DNA of 64,000 bases, from assembly GCA_903853805.1 (NCBI GenBank), contig CAINUN010000016.1, positions 62,001 to 126,000 on the forward strand, written 5' to 3'. The notes below the pieces were generated by a model that was not told where the DNA came from, ran no database searches, and was given only the letters and a program-made list of their open reading frames with translations. A program made the position numbers and the translations under genes. This stretch comes from an uncultured Bacteroidota bacterium. Lineage in GTDB: Bacteria; Bacteroidota; Bacteroidia; Chitinophagales; Chitinophagaceae. This document shows positions 28,769 through 38,729 of this stretch, piece by piece (the first letter of the stretch is position 1; the number at the start of each line of letters is the position of its first letter).

Positions 28769-30526
28769 TTATTTATTCTCTTTCTCCAAACTTGCCTTTT
28801 TTTCTGCCACTTTCTTGAAGTAGGTTTGGTATTTAGGCTCGTCAGTCATGTAGAAAATAGCTTCTCGTTTTTTGACACACTTTTCATTGATTTCTTCTTT
28901 GGTCACAAATTCCATTTTGACGTTTGCTTTCTTCCAAACATAGGTTTTGGAGGAAAGAATGATTTTAAATTCACTTCCATAACTACAACTAACCGTATCA
29001 TAAGTAATTTTGATACTTGTTGGCGGCGCTATTTTTCGGTTGATGGCTTTGTAGAAAGTAGTATCAGTCCTTGCAGAAAACTGCATGAGTTTATTGTTAT
29101 CAAACAACATTTCTATGTTTCTGAAATAACCAACACTCCAAATATCACAAGCAGACTCAATCAGCATTTTATAACCCGGAACAAATCGTGCACGATTGAA
29201 TCTACCTGAATCTGTTTTTAAATTTTCATTGGGATTTGCAATTACTTCTGCATGATAATTCCAAGGTAAAGGAGGGCTTCGATGTTTCCAATTACTAAAA
29301 ACAACTTGTCCTTGATAATATTCCTTGTTTATTCTCTGATAATCTTGAACAAAAGAATCAAACTCTGATTTCCCAATCAGATAATATTTCCCAAGTACAC
29401 CAAAACCAAAATCCTGCTTATAAGACTTTGGTGATTTTAGGTCGGCAATTGCTCTTTTATGTGGTGAGTCTTTTGAATGTTGTGATAACCATTTGCCTAA
29501 ATCTGACAATGTAGCGCCGTCCAAAACCCTAATATTTCCAACAAAGAAGTACTTGCTTAAAACTGAACCTTGATTAGTTCCTATGTTTCTAGCTTCCATT
29601 TTTTTTCTGAAATCATCTAATGATTCCATTCCTAATTTGGCTCTTTGATCATTGATTATTTTTTCAGAAGCTTCATCAAGATATTCCACGTAAGTTTTAT
29701 TGTCATAAAAAAAACCATTTACAAAAAGTGGAAATGAAATAGTGGTATTTCTCAACTTTACGGAGTCTGATTTAGGACTTTCATTTAATAGAAATGCAAA
29801 ACTGTGAAGTTCAAAATCGAAATTCAAAACAGCTTCATATAAGAACGTATCCAACAAGTGTGAAGGTTTACCCCCATAGGCACCTGCATTATGATGTAAA
29901 ATGATGATGTCGTAACCTATTGATGGGGCAATATCAAAATCATTCAATTGATTTCCCAAAGTCACTTCATTTTGTACACCATTTTTTTTGAACAATTGCA
30001 ACAGTCTTGCTGCATTAATAGAATCTACTGTATAGGTAGAGTCCGTCATGTAAGCACCATCATTTAATTTAGTATAGTATAACCTTACACCTCTATCCCA
30101 GTCCATCATTTTATGAATAGAATTAGCTAAGGGTCTTGAAGAAAAAGTATCGTTTGGGTATTTCTTAAGTAGTCTATGAATCTCTTGCAGGTCTTCTCCT
30201 TGATAGAACTTTAGAATTTTGTTTTGCAAATAAACTTTACCCAAACCACGAGCTAATAATTTTGAAAAATACTTTTCTGCTAATGGGTATTTTTTGGTGT
30301 CCATTGCAGCAAAAAAAGCGTTCAATAAATCTTTGCTGAAAGATTTATTAGAATTGATGGCAAAAGCTTTTTGAAAGAAAGTATTTGCTGTTTCAAAGTT
30401 GCTATCGCAAATAGCCAACTCTGCAAGGTTGGTATTTTTATAATAGTCTAAGTTGGTAGATTGGGCTTTTAATTGGGTAATAACTACCAATAAAAAAATA
30501 AAAATTGAGGGTGATTTTCTCATCAA
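28769..30526 (-). CDS. hypothetical secreted protein
   Basis: 585-aa ORF, signal peptide FIFLLVVITQLKAQ; N-terminal region TPR-like. Confidence 0.7.
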   Translation of the reverse strand: MMRKSPSIFIFLLVVITQLKAQSTNLDYYKNTNLAELAICDSNFETANTFFQKAFAINSNKSFSKDLLNAFFAAMDTKKYPLAEKYFSKLLARGLGKVYLQNKILKFYQGEDLQEIHRLLKKYPNDTFSSRPLANSIHKMMDWDRGVRLYYTKLNDGAYMTDSTYTVDSINAARLLQLFKKNGVQNEVTLGNQLNDFDIAPSIGYDIIILHHNAGAYGGKPSHLLDTFLYEAVLNFDFELHSFAFLLNESPKSDSVKLRNTTISFPLFVNGFFYDNKTYVEYLDEASEKIINDQRAKLGMESLDDFRKKMEARNIGTNQGSVLSKYFFVGNIRVLDGATLSDLGKWLSQHSKDSPHKRAIADLKSPKSYKQDFGFGVLGKYYLIGKSEFDSFVQDYQRINKEYYQGQVVFSNWKHRSPPLPWNYHAEVIANPNENLKTDSGRFNRARFVPGYKMLIESACDIWSVGYFRNIEMLFDNNKLMQFSARTDTTFYKAINRKIAPPTSIKITYDTVSCSYGSEFKIILSSKTYVWKKANVKMEFVTKEEINEKCVKKREAIFYMTDEPKYQTYFKKVAEKKASLEKENK

Positions 30527-30924
30527 CTCTTACCCCAATACCACTCATCCTCCTTGGAAACAGCTTCTTTTTGTTTCCAATAATCGGCAGTAACTACTTT
30601 GCCATCAAGGGTTTTGAGCTCGCGGTTGTACACGGCATTGACCATGCTAAAAGATACATCAGTTACGCCCACGGTAAAGGTTTCAGGGAGTTTTACTTCG
30701 GGGGCTGCTTCAACAGGTGCAGGTGTTTCGCCTTCGGCTACGGGTTTTGGTGCAGGCTTAGGTGCTGCTTTTGGTGGTGGACTTGCCACCACTACTACAG
30801 TAAAAAGGTTATGTTCTAATAATGTCTTTAAAAAAGAAACACGTTCGGGCGTGCAATTCTTTTCAACGATGGCGCATTTTACATCACCAAGATCTTCGAA
30901 ACCATGATTCGGATTGAGTGCCAT
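30523..30924 (-). CDS. conserved hypothetical protein with Pro/Ala-rich linker, adjacent to nuoN
   Basis: 133-aa ORF, closely spaced with nuoN; PPPKAAPKPAPKPVAEGETPAPVEAAPEV linker. Confidence 0.7.
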   Translation of the reverse strand: MALNPNHGFEDLGDVKCAIVEKNCTPERVSFLKTLLEHNLFTVVVVASPPPKAAPKPAPKPVAEGETPAPVEAAPEVKLPETFTVGVTDVSFSMVNAVYNRELKTLDGKVVTADYWKQKEAVSKEDEWYWGKS

Positions 30925-30926
30925 AA

Positions 30927-32336
30927 TTATTTTCCTGCTAAAGTGGTTATGTGTTCAAATAATCCGCTTACAAATCCTGTGGCAATGACGCCTGCCAAAC
31001 AAATAATCAAAGCCAAGCGAAGCGGTAAACTTCCTTTGAGTGAAGCAATAGGTTGGTCGTTGTTGTCTATAAAAATGGCTTTCACCAAGCGCAAATAATA
31101 ATAGAGCGAAATGACCATGTTCATTACTGCAACAATGACAAGCAAATAATCACCTTTGCTAGCACCTGCCGTAACGAGGAACATTTTACCAAAGAAACCT
31201 GCTGTTGGCGGAATGCCTGCCAACGAAAAAAGACAAATAGCAATGACCCAAGAAGCAAATTTATTGTTGGTATAAAAGCCTTTGAAATCGTTGATGTTTT
31301 CTTTGCCTGTTTGTGAAGACACCAAGGACACCACACCAAATACACCGAGATTGGAAAAGGTGTAAATAATGAGGAAGTAAATCGCAGCTGAAATGCCCAT
31401 GATGCTCGTAGAAGATATGCCAAGCATGATGTAACCAACCTGCGCAATAGAAGAAAAGGCAAGGAAGCGTTTGATGTTATCTTGACGGATGGCAAATAGA
31501 TTGCCGACAGTAATGGTAACGAGAATGCTTAGGTAAAGCACATGGTACCAAGTATGTTCGAAATTGGGGAATACTTTATAAAGCGCAGTGATGAAAATGA
31601 AGACTATAGAGCCTTTTGAAATCACAGAAAGATAGGCAGTAACGGGTGCAGGTGCCCCTTCATAAACATCGGCAGTCCATAAATGGAATGGCACTGATGA
31701 AAGTTTGAAAGCAAAACCCGAGAAGATGAAGAGGAAGGCAAGCATTTGCAATTTGCTCGTGCTGAGTTGTGGCGCCATTTCGCTGAAATTTAAAGTGCCC
31801 GTAGTGCCATACAACATAGAAACACCAAACAACAAAATGCAAGAAGCAAAAGCAGATGACAAAATCATTTTCACAGCAGACTCAGATGATTTTGTTTTGT
31901 GCAAATCATAATTACACAAGGCTGCTAAAGGAATGCTTGATAACTCAAGTCCGAGATAGAACATGAGGAAGTTGCCACTCGAAATCATGAAATCCATTCC
32001 AAGTAAAGTGCATAATAACAGAATAAAGAACTCAAGGGTATTATCGTTTTCCTTCAAATAATCGAAGGCAAACAGGGAGATTATAAATGTGCCAAGATTG
32101 AGGATACTCTTTTCTAGAAAAATAAGTTCATTGGTTTGGTACATGCCATTGAACAAACTGCCTTCGGTATTGCAGCAAAAACCCCAAAGGAAGTTGGCTA
32201 ACAATAAAATGTTGACGAAATAGAGAAGGCTGGTGTTGGACTTAATGCCATCCCATACTTTCAATATCAGCAATAGGAAAATAATACCCGTAAGTATCAT
32301 TTCCGATTTCATGACTAATAAAAACTCAGTACCCAT
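30927..32336 (-). CDS. nuoN: NADH-quinone oxidoreductase subunit N
   Basis: Proton-pumping antiporter-like subunit, operon position; KLSSVPFHLWTADVYEGAPAPVTAYLSV. Confidence 0.95.
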   Translation of the reverse strand: MGTEFLLVMKSEMILTGIIFLLLILKVWDGIKSNTSLLYFVNILLLANFLWGFCCNTEGSLFNGMYQTNELIFLEKSILNLGTFIISLFAFDYLKENDNTLEFFILLLCTLLGMDFMISSGNFLMFYLGLELSSIPLAALCNYDLHKTKSSESAVKMILSSAFASCILLFGVSMLYGTTGTLNFSEMAPQLSTSKLQMLAFLFIFSGFAFKLSSVPFHLWTADVYEGAPAPVTAYLSVISKGSIVFIFITALYKVFPNFEHTWYHVLYLSILVTITVGNLFAIRQDNIKRFLAFSSIAQVGYIMLGISSTSIMGISAAIYFLIIYTFSNLGVFGVVSLVSSQTGKENINDFKGFYTNNKFASWVIAICLFSLAGIPPTAGFFGKMFLVTAGASKGDYLLVIVAVMNMVISLYYYLRLVKAIFIDNNDQPIASLKGSLPLRLALIICLAGVIATGFVSGLFEHITTLAGK

Positions 32337-32367
32337 TTATAAATGCTTTCAGTTTCTTGCTAAAAAA

Positions 32368-33894
32368 TTATTTACCTGCTATTCCTCTTGTAATATTTTC
32401 CATAATCACACCCGTATCAGGACCAATCAAATCGTTTAATAAAAACGGCGCCATACCAATTATCAGAATGCTGACCATAAGTACTACAGATGCTAATCTT
32501 TCATTCCAACTTGCATCTTTAAACCCTAAGAATTCTTGATTTTTGATAGGACCCATTGCGGTAGAACCAACGGCTCTTAAAATGTAAACTGCAGTCACCA
32601 CAATTGAAGCACAGGCAAGAATGGTAGCTACTCTGTAATAAGTTTCTCCATGTTGCCAACCACCCACAAAAACCGTCATTTCAGCTACAAATCCACTTAA
32701 TCCAGGCAAGCCTAGAGAACACAAACCTGCCAACACAAATATGGTCATGATAAAAGGAATTGTCTTCAGTAAACCGCCTAACTGCGCTACAATACGGGTA
32801 TGAGTTCTTTCATAAATCATTCCAATGGCTGCGAAGAAAAGGGCTGTCATTAAACCATGTGAAACCATTTGTAAAACAGCACCAGTAATAGCCGTTTTGG
32901 TCAACATGCCAATACCAAAAATCACAAATCCACAGTGGCTCACAGAAGAATAAGCATTGATGTATTTCAGGTCAGTTTGCATCAATGTTGCAAATGCACC
33001 GTAAATGATAGCGATGGTTGAAAGCAAGATGATTATCCAGGAATATTCGTGTGCTGCTTCGGGCATTAAAAAAGTTGCTACTCTTAGACATCCATACCCC
33101 CCTAATTTCATAGAAATTCCTGCAAGGAACATAGATGCTGCTGTAGGTGCTGAAGAGTGCCCATCAGGCGCCCAAGTGTGAAATGGAAACATGGCAGTGA
33201 ACACTCCAAATCCAACAAACAAGAAAGGGAAAATGATGCGTTGAATTTCAATTGGGAAATGCATTTTAGCTAATAAAAGCAGATTGAATGTGTGGGCACC
33301 TTCTCCTGTATCTGAATTCAAATACAAACAAAGCATACCAATTAACACCAAAGCAGATCCACCCATTAACATTAAGGCCAATTTCATGGCGCTGTATTCT
33401 TTCTTGCCGCTTCCCCAAATGCCTATCAATAAGAATTTAGGAATAACCGCTACTTCTAAAAAGAAGAAAAGAGCAAATAAATCGAGGGAAATAAAGAAAC
33501 CGTAAGCACCCATGCTCAACAAAGCAATGAGAAAGAAAAACTCTTTAGTGAGTTTGGTAACATTCCAAGAAACCAATACGCCTGCTAATACCACCACAGC
33601 AGTCAATAAAATCATGGCGATGGAGATGCCATCCACGCCAACATAATATTCAATGTTCAAACTACTGAACCAAGAATGATGGGCTTCAAAAAGCATAGCA
33701 GCTTTGTTTCCTGCAGTTCTTTCTTTGTTGTAAGCCAAGAGCAATTCAACCGAATAGCCCAGTTGAATAACCGCTCCGATAAAAGCCATCCATCTTGCTT
33801 GTGCTTTAGGAACGAGCAGAACAGCTACAGCTGTAAGCAAAGGAATGAGTAATAATATACTTAGGTTGATCATATAGTAATTTTCAAACGCCAA
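32368..33894 (-). CDS. nuoM: NADH-quinone oxidoreductase subunit M
   Basis: MFPFHTWAPDGHSSAPTAASMFLAGISMKLGGYG. Confidence 0.96.
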   Translation of the reverse strand: MAFENYYMINLSILLLIPLLTAVAVLLVPKAQARWMAFIGAVIQLGYSVELLLAYNKERTAGNKAAMLFEAHHSWFSSLNIEYYVGVDGISIAMILLTAVVVLAGVLVSWNVTKLTKEFFFLIALLSMGAYGFFISLDLFALFFFLEVAVIPKFLLIGIWGSGKKEYSAMKLALMLMGGSALVLIGMLCLYLNSDTGEGAHTFNLLLLAKMHFPIEIQRIIFPFLFVGFGVFTAMFPFHTWAPDGHSSAPTAASMFLAGISMKLGGYGCLRVATFLMPEAAHEYSWIIILLSTIAIIYGAFATLMQTDLKYINAYSSVSHCGFVIFGIGMLTKTAITGAVLQMVSHGLMTALFFAAIGMIYERTHTRIVAQLGGLLKTIPFIMTIFVLAGLCSLGLPGLSGFVAEMTVFVGGWQHGETYYRVATILACASIVVTAVYILRAVGSTAMGPIKNQEFLGFKDASWNERLASVVLMVSILIIGMAPFLLNDLIGPDTGVIMENITRGIAGK

Positions 33895-34276
33895 TATTCA
33901 ATTCTTCTAAAACAATATTTTTTAAGTCTGTTGCAGCATCAATACAACAACCTACATTTTCTACAGCAAGACAATATTTACCATCGCATTGTTCTCCATG
34001 AAGTCCTTTGCATTTCAAAGCGGAAATGGGAATACTTCCAAAAGACTCATTGGAAATAATGCATAAATCCATGAGTTGTTCGAGACTCATCAACTCATTA
34101 CTTTGAACGCCTTTTGACAGCAAGTATTGAATCATTAAATGTCTCATGGAAGAACGCAAATTCTGGCAAGCTGATAGAGTAACCACATCTTCATGAGGAC
34201 GATTGATTTCCTTTTGTGCTAAAGCCAATTCTTGTTCGGCTTGATGAATGGCGTTTTGAAGTTGTAGATTGTTCAT
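33884..34276 (-). CDS. uncharacterised Cys-rich protein encoded between nuoL and nuoM
   Basis: 130-aa ORF overlapping nuoM start; CKGLHGEQCDGKYCLAVENVGCC. Confidence 0.7.
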   Translation of the reverse strand: MNNLQLQNAIHQAEQELALAQKEINRPHEDVVTLSACQNLRSSMRHLMIQYLLSKGVQSNELMSLEQLMDLCIISNESFGSIPISALKCKGLHGEQCDGKYCLAVENVGCCIDAATDLKNIVLEELNIGV

Positions 34277-34288
34277 TTATTCTAATTT

Positions 34289-36220
34289 TTAAGTCCAGAA
34301 ATAAATAAACAATAAAACAAATCCAAGCACACCTGCAAAATAATAGGCTGCATATTGCTGCACTTTTCCCGATTGAAGTCCTTTTATTAATAAAGAAACT
34401 TGCATAGAAATAGTTGCCAACAAATTCATGAAACCATCCACAATGTTTTTATCAAACCAAGCCGCAGGACGACCAATTAGGTTGAATACAATTTTCTTGG
34501 TGATGAACAAATAAAGTTCGTCAATATAAAATTTGCGATAGGCAGCCGTATACAAACCGCCAATGCTAGCAGCCAATTTATCAGGTGCCGTATTTTCTTT
34601 TTTGTAGAATGAATAAGCAAGTAAAATACCACCAAGAGCCAAGGCAACGGGAGCTACAGAAAAACTTAAATGGAATTCGGTGAGTAATTGCTTACCATCA
34701 GCGGTAACAAAATTGCCAAATGGAATGAAACCTACTAGGATGGACAATAAAGCCAAGAAAAGCAAAGGCAATTTCATGGTTAATGGTGCTTCGCCATGGT
34801 GTTCATCGTTATGACCATGAAATGATTTGTTCCAAAAAATATTAAAGTATAAACGGAACATGTAAAAAGCCGTAATTGCAGCAGTAAGAATAGCGATACA
34901 AAAAACTAATTTATTGGTATGGAAAGCTGCTTGTAAAATTTCTTCTTTACTAAAGAAACCTGCAAATGGTGGAATCCCGGCAATAGCCAAACAAGCAATA
35001 AGGAAAGTGATATGCGTAACAGGCATTAGCTTCCTCAACCCGCCCATATCTTTCATGTCATTACTGTGTACATAGTGAATTACTGAACCTGCACCTAAGA
35101 ATAACAATGCTTTGAACATAGCATGGGTAAACAAATGGAACATAGAAGCCATGTAGCCCAAGCCATTTTCACCACCATATCTTGCTACACCTAATGAAAA
35201 CATCATGTACCCAATTTGCGACATGGTGGAATATGCTAACACGCGTTTAATATCTGTTTGTGTGCATGCAATGATTGCGGCAAAAAAGGAGGAAGTAATA
35301 CCGACCCATGTCACTACATCCATTGCGTTTACCGAACTGCTAAAAACTGGGAACAATCTTGCTACTAAAAACACACCGGCAACAACCATAGTTGCAGCAT
35401 GAATTAAAGCAGAAACAGGAGTTGGACCTTCCATGGCATCAGGCAACCAAATATGTAACGGGAACATGGCAGATTTTCCTGCACCACCCATAAACACTAG
35501 TAACAAACCCCAGGTCAACGCAGAACATCCTAAGAAAGAAGCTGCTGTGATGGAATGTAATTGAGTGCTATCAGTTGTCAATCGACTAATTAAGGTTTGA
35601 AAGTCAAGCGTTTCCCCATAAAAAGACAATACCAAAATACCTATTAAAAAACCAAGGTCTGCAAATCGGGTAACGATAAACGCTTTTTTAGATGCAGCAA
35701 CGGCAGAAGGTTTGTCAAAATAATAACCAATCAACAAATAAGAAGAAACACCTACTAATTCCCAAAACATATATATCTGGAAAATGTTGGAAGACATCAC
35801 CAAACCCAACATAGAGAAAGTGAACAACCCAAGAAAAGAATAATAAGTAGCAAAACGTTCCTCTCCATGCATATAACCAAGGCTATAAAAATGCACCATT
35901 AATGAAACCAAAGTAACTACTACCAACATCATTACAGAAATTGGGTCGAGTAAGATGCCAATATCAATGGAAATACCTGATGCAAATTGCAGCCAAGTCA
36001 ATTTATAAGGAACTATTTGTTGATAAATGTCGTTCACTTTACCAACTACAAAAAAGTAATCATATGCAACAGTGAGCGATAAAATAAATGAACCCAACAA
36101 AGCAAGCGTTCCTAACGCACCACATAAATTGGGAAAGTACTTTTTACCACCTAATGCAATGATTAAAAAACTAATTAGCGGTAAAAGAGGAATGAGTATA
36201 ATGAGGTTAGTACTAAGCAT
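34289..36220 (-). CDS. nuoL: NADH-quinone oxidoreductase subunit L
   Basis: KSAMFPLHIWLPDAMEGPTPVSALIHAATMVVAGVFLVAR. Confidence 0.97.
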   Translation of the reverse strand: MLSTNLIILIPLLPLISFLIIALGGKKYFPNLCGALGTLALLGSFILSLTVAYDYFFVVGKVNDIYQQIVPYKLTWLQFASGISIDIGILLDPISVMMLVVVTLVSLMVHFYSLGYMHGEERFATYYSFLGLFTFSMLGLVMSSNIFQIYMFWELVGVSSYLLIGYYFDKPSAVAASKKAFIVTRFADLGFLIGILVLSFYGETLDFQTLISRLTTDSTQLHSITAASFLGCSALTWGLLLVFMGGAGKSAMFPLHIWLPDAMEGPTPVSALIHAATMVVAGVFLVARLFPVFSSSVNAMDVVTWVGITSSFFAAIIACTQTDIKRVLAYSTMSQIGYMMFSLGVARYGGENGLGYMASMFHLFTHAMFKALLFLGAGSVIHYVHSNDMKDMGGLRKLMPVTHITFLIACLAIAGIPPFAGFFSKEEILQAAFHTNKLVFCIAILTAAITAFYMFRLYFNIFWNKSFHGHNDEHHGEAPLTMKLPLLFLALLSILVGFIPFGNFVTADGKQLLTEFHLSFSVAPVALALGGILLAYSFYKKENTAPDKLAASIGGLYTAAYRKFYIDELYLFITKKIVFNLIGRPAAWFDKNIVDGFMNLLATISMQVSLLIKGLQSGKVQQYAAYYFAGVLGFVLLFIYFWT

Positions 36221-36223
36221 GAC

Positions 36224-36538
36224 TTAAAATTTCATTGTATTTGTTTCTTCTACATCAATAGTCTTGTAATTCCGATATAGGTTGATGATGATGGCAATGG
36301 CAACAGCTGCCTCAGCAGCAGCAATAGTGATGATGAATATGGTAAAAAACAATCCATCAAGCTTGTCTGGAAACAAAAACTTGTTGAATACGATAAAATT
36401 GATATTGATGCTATTCAAAATCAATTCTATTGCCATAAGCATGGTAATGAGATTTCTTCGAGTAAGAAAACCGTAAACGCCAATGAAAAACAGCGCACAG
36501 CTTACAAACAAGTAATGATTCAAACTGATTTCGTTCAT
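36224..36538 (-). CDS. nuoK: NADH-quinone oxidoreductase subunit K
   Basis: GVYGFLTRRNLITMLMAIELILNSINI. Confidence 0.95.
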   Translation of the reverse strand: MNEISLNHYLFVSCALFFIGVYGFLTRRNLITMLMAIELILNSININFIVFNKFLFPDKLDGLFFTIFIITIAAAEAAVAIAIIINLYRNYKTIDVEETNTMKF

Positions 36539-36583
36539 ATTCTATTTCATAAACAGAAGCTTTGAAGCTTCTCTGTTATTAAA

Positions 36584-37099
36584 TTATTTTTCAGTCTTTA
36601 CTTTCATGGCAATGACAATACAGCCAATCAATGCTGCTAACAATAACATACTCACCACTTCAAAAGGAAGAATATAGCCGTGTTCAGTTGTGCTTAGCAT
36701 TTGTGAACCAATGTTGTTGGCACTTGGTTCAATGGCAGCAGCATTACTTTTTATAAAAACTTGTTCTTTGATGAATAAATAGGTTAGTGCACAACCCAAA
36801 ATAGCAGCTAAACCACTAAAAACAGCTCGAATAAGTACTGGTTTTTCCATATCTCCTCCTGAACCGTGAGTAAGGAAAATAGAAAAAATGATTAATACAA
36901 CAATGCCACCAACATATACCACGATTTGTACGGCTGCAATAAATTCATATTCTAGCAAGAAATACAACCCTGCAATGCCAATTAGGGAGAACAAAAGAAA
37001 TACCGCTGAACGGAAAATTTTTCTTGAGGTAACGGCAAGCAATCCTCCTCCGAGAATGACAGCCGAAAGCAAATAAAATAGGATGGTTGCTACATTCAT
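36584..37099 (-). CDS. nuoJ: NADH-quinone oxidoreductase subunit J
   Basis: FIAAVQIVVYVGGIVVLIIFSIFLT. Confidence 0.95.
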   Translation of the reverse strand: MNVATILFYLLSAVILGGGLLAVTSRKIFRSAVFLLFSLIGIAGLYFLLEYEFIAAVQIVVYVGGIVVLIIFSIFLTHGSGGDMEKPVLIRAVFSGLAAILGCALTYLFIKEQVFIKSNAAAIEPSANNIGSQMLSTTEHGYILPFEVVSMLLLAALIGCIVIAMKVKTEK

Positions 37100-37575
37100 T
37101 ATTCTACACCCTCCATGATTTTAGAACCTGGTTTATTTAATATTTTTTTCAGTTGCGTCTTGTCATATACGCTATGTTCATAAGTCTGCGCCATAACAAT
37201 GGCATCAGACGGACAAGAGGTAATACAATTATTACAAAGCGTACATAGTTCAAGATGATAAACAAAAGCTTCAATTGCTTTTTTCTTTTTACCATCTTCT
37301 TTTATCTCTTGCTTGGTAATAATTTTTATAGTTCCATTTGGGCAAGCAATTTCACAAGCTTGACAACCCGTGCAACGATGTTCATTGTTTTCATTATGAG
37401 GCATAGTAACCTCCCCTTTGAAACGATCAAACATCTTTAAAGTAGCACGATTGTCCGGATATTCTTCGGTAAGAATTTCTTTAGGATGCGTGAAATAATA
37501 CCCTGTCTTCCTCATACCTGTGAGCAAAGACTTTATGGATTTAAAAATCGTCCCGAAGTAATCTTTTAGGAACAT
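37099..37575 (-). CDS. nuoI: NADH-quinone oxidoreductase subunit I
   Basis: Two 4Fe-4S motifs CTGCQACEIACP and CTLCNNCITSCP. Confidence 0.95.
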   Translation of the reverse strand: MFLKDYFGTIFKSIKSLLTGMRKTGYYFTHPKEILTEEYPDNRATLKMFDRFKGEVTMPHNENNEHRCTGCQACEIACPNGTIKIITKQEIKEDGKKKKAIEAFVYHLELCTLCNNCITSCPSDAIVMAQTYEHSVYDKTQLKKILNKPGSKIMEGVE

Positions 37576-37602
37576 CTATTGTTAATTTTCTTTTTTATTC
37601 AG

Positions 37603-38697
37603 TTATAAATACCAACCCATTATTGCCATTATTGTCACTAAAATAATATTGACCATACTTATTGGCAATAAATATTTCCATTCCAAATTGAGCAATTGAT
37701 CCACACGCAAGCGAGGGAATGTCCAACGGAATTGCATAATGATAAATATGATGGCAAATGTTTTTCCTAAAAACCATAATGAAGATGGAATGAAATCCAT
37801 AATGTGATTAAATGCTTCCCAATGACCAATATGGAAAGGCATCCAACCACCCAAAAACAAAGTTGCAGCCATAGCCGAAACAACAAAAAGATTAATGTAC
37901 TCAGCTAAAAGGAACATCGCGAATTTCATCCCTGAATATTCAGTATGAAAACCACCCGTAAGTTCCTGTTCTGCTTCCGAAAGGTCAAAAGGCGCACGGT
38001 TAATTTCAGCAGTAGAAGCAATAACAAAAATGACAAATGAAATGAAAATAGGTAAATGTCCTTTAAAAATCCACCATCCATCAGCTTGACTCATTACTAT
38101 ATCCGAAATTTTTAAGCTGCCGGTCATAATAACAATAGAAATAATGGATAATCCTACTGAAAGTTCGTAGCTCACAATTTGAGCACCACTACGCATAGCA
38201 CCCAATAAAGAATATTTATTGTAACTACTCCAACCAGCCATTAAAATTCCAATAACAGCAATAGAGGAAATGGAAGTAACATATAACACACCAATATTTA
38301 AATCCCATAATTGAAAGTTTTTAGCAAAAGCAATAGGTGCCATCACCAACATGGAAACAACTACTACAATAATGGGTGCAAGATTGAACAAGAATTTATC
38401 AGAAGCATTGGGTGTCAATCCTTCTTTGAAAATGAGTTTTACAGTATCGGCAACAATTTGTAAAGTTCCTTTTGGTCCAACCCGGTTAGGACCGAGGCGC
38501 AATTGCATAAACGCAGCTACTTTTCGTTCCATATAGCCAAGAACGAAACATAGAGGCACTAAGAAAACCAACAAACAAACGCCCGCAATTGCCATTTCCA
38601 CAACATTGAGAATTGTTGCATTCGCAATAGCTGATGACAGCCAACTATGAATGCTGCTTGCGAGGGATGAAAAACTTATTTCGAGTAACTGGTTCAA
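37603..38697 (-). CDS. nuoH: NADH-quinone oxidoreductase subunit H
   Basis: ERKVAAFMQLRLGPNRVGPKG; RAPFDLSEAEQELTGGFHTEYSGMKFA. Confidence 0.97.
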   Translation of the reverse strand: MNQLLEISFSSLASSIHSWLSSAIANATILNVVEMAIAGVCLLVFLVPLCFVLGYMERKVAAFMQLRLGPNRVGPKGTLQIVADTVKLIFKEGLTPNASDKFLFNLAPIIVVVVSMLVMAPIAFAKNFQLWDLNIGVLYVTSISSIAVIGILMAGWSSYNKYSLLGAMRSGAQIVSYELSVGLSIISIVIMTGSLKISDIVMSQADGWWIFKGHLPIFISFVIFVIASTAEINRAPFDLSEAEQELTGGFHTEYSGMKFAMFLLAEYINLFVVSAMAATLFLGGWMPFHIGHWEAFNHIMDFIPSSLWFLGKTFAIIFIIMQFRWTFPRLRVDQLLNLEWKYLLPISMVNIILVTIMAIMGWYL

Positions 38698-38729
38698 TTT
38701 CTTTTGTTTTAATGCTTCAAAAAATCATA

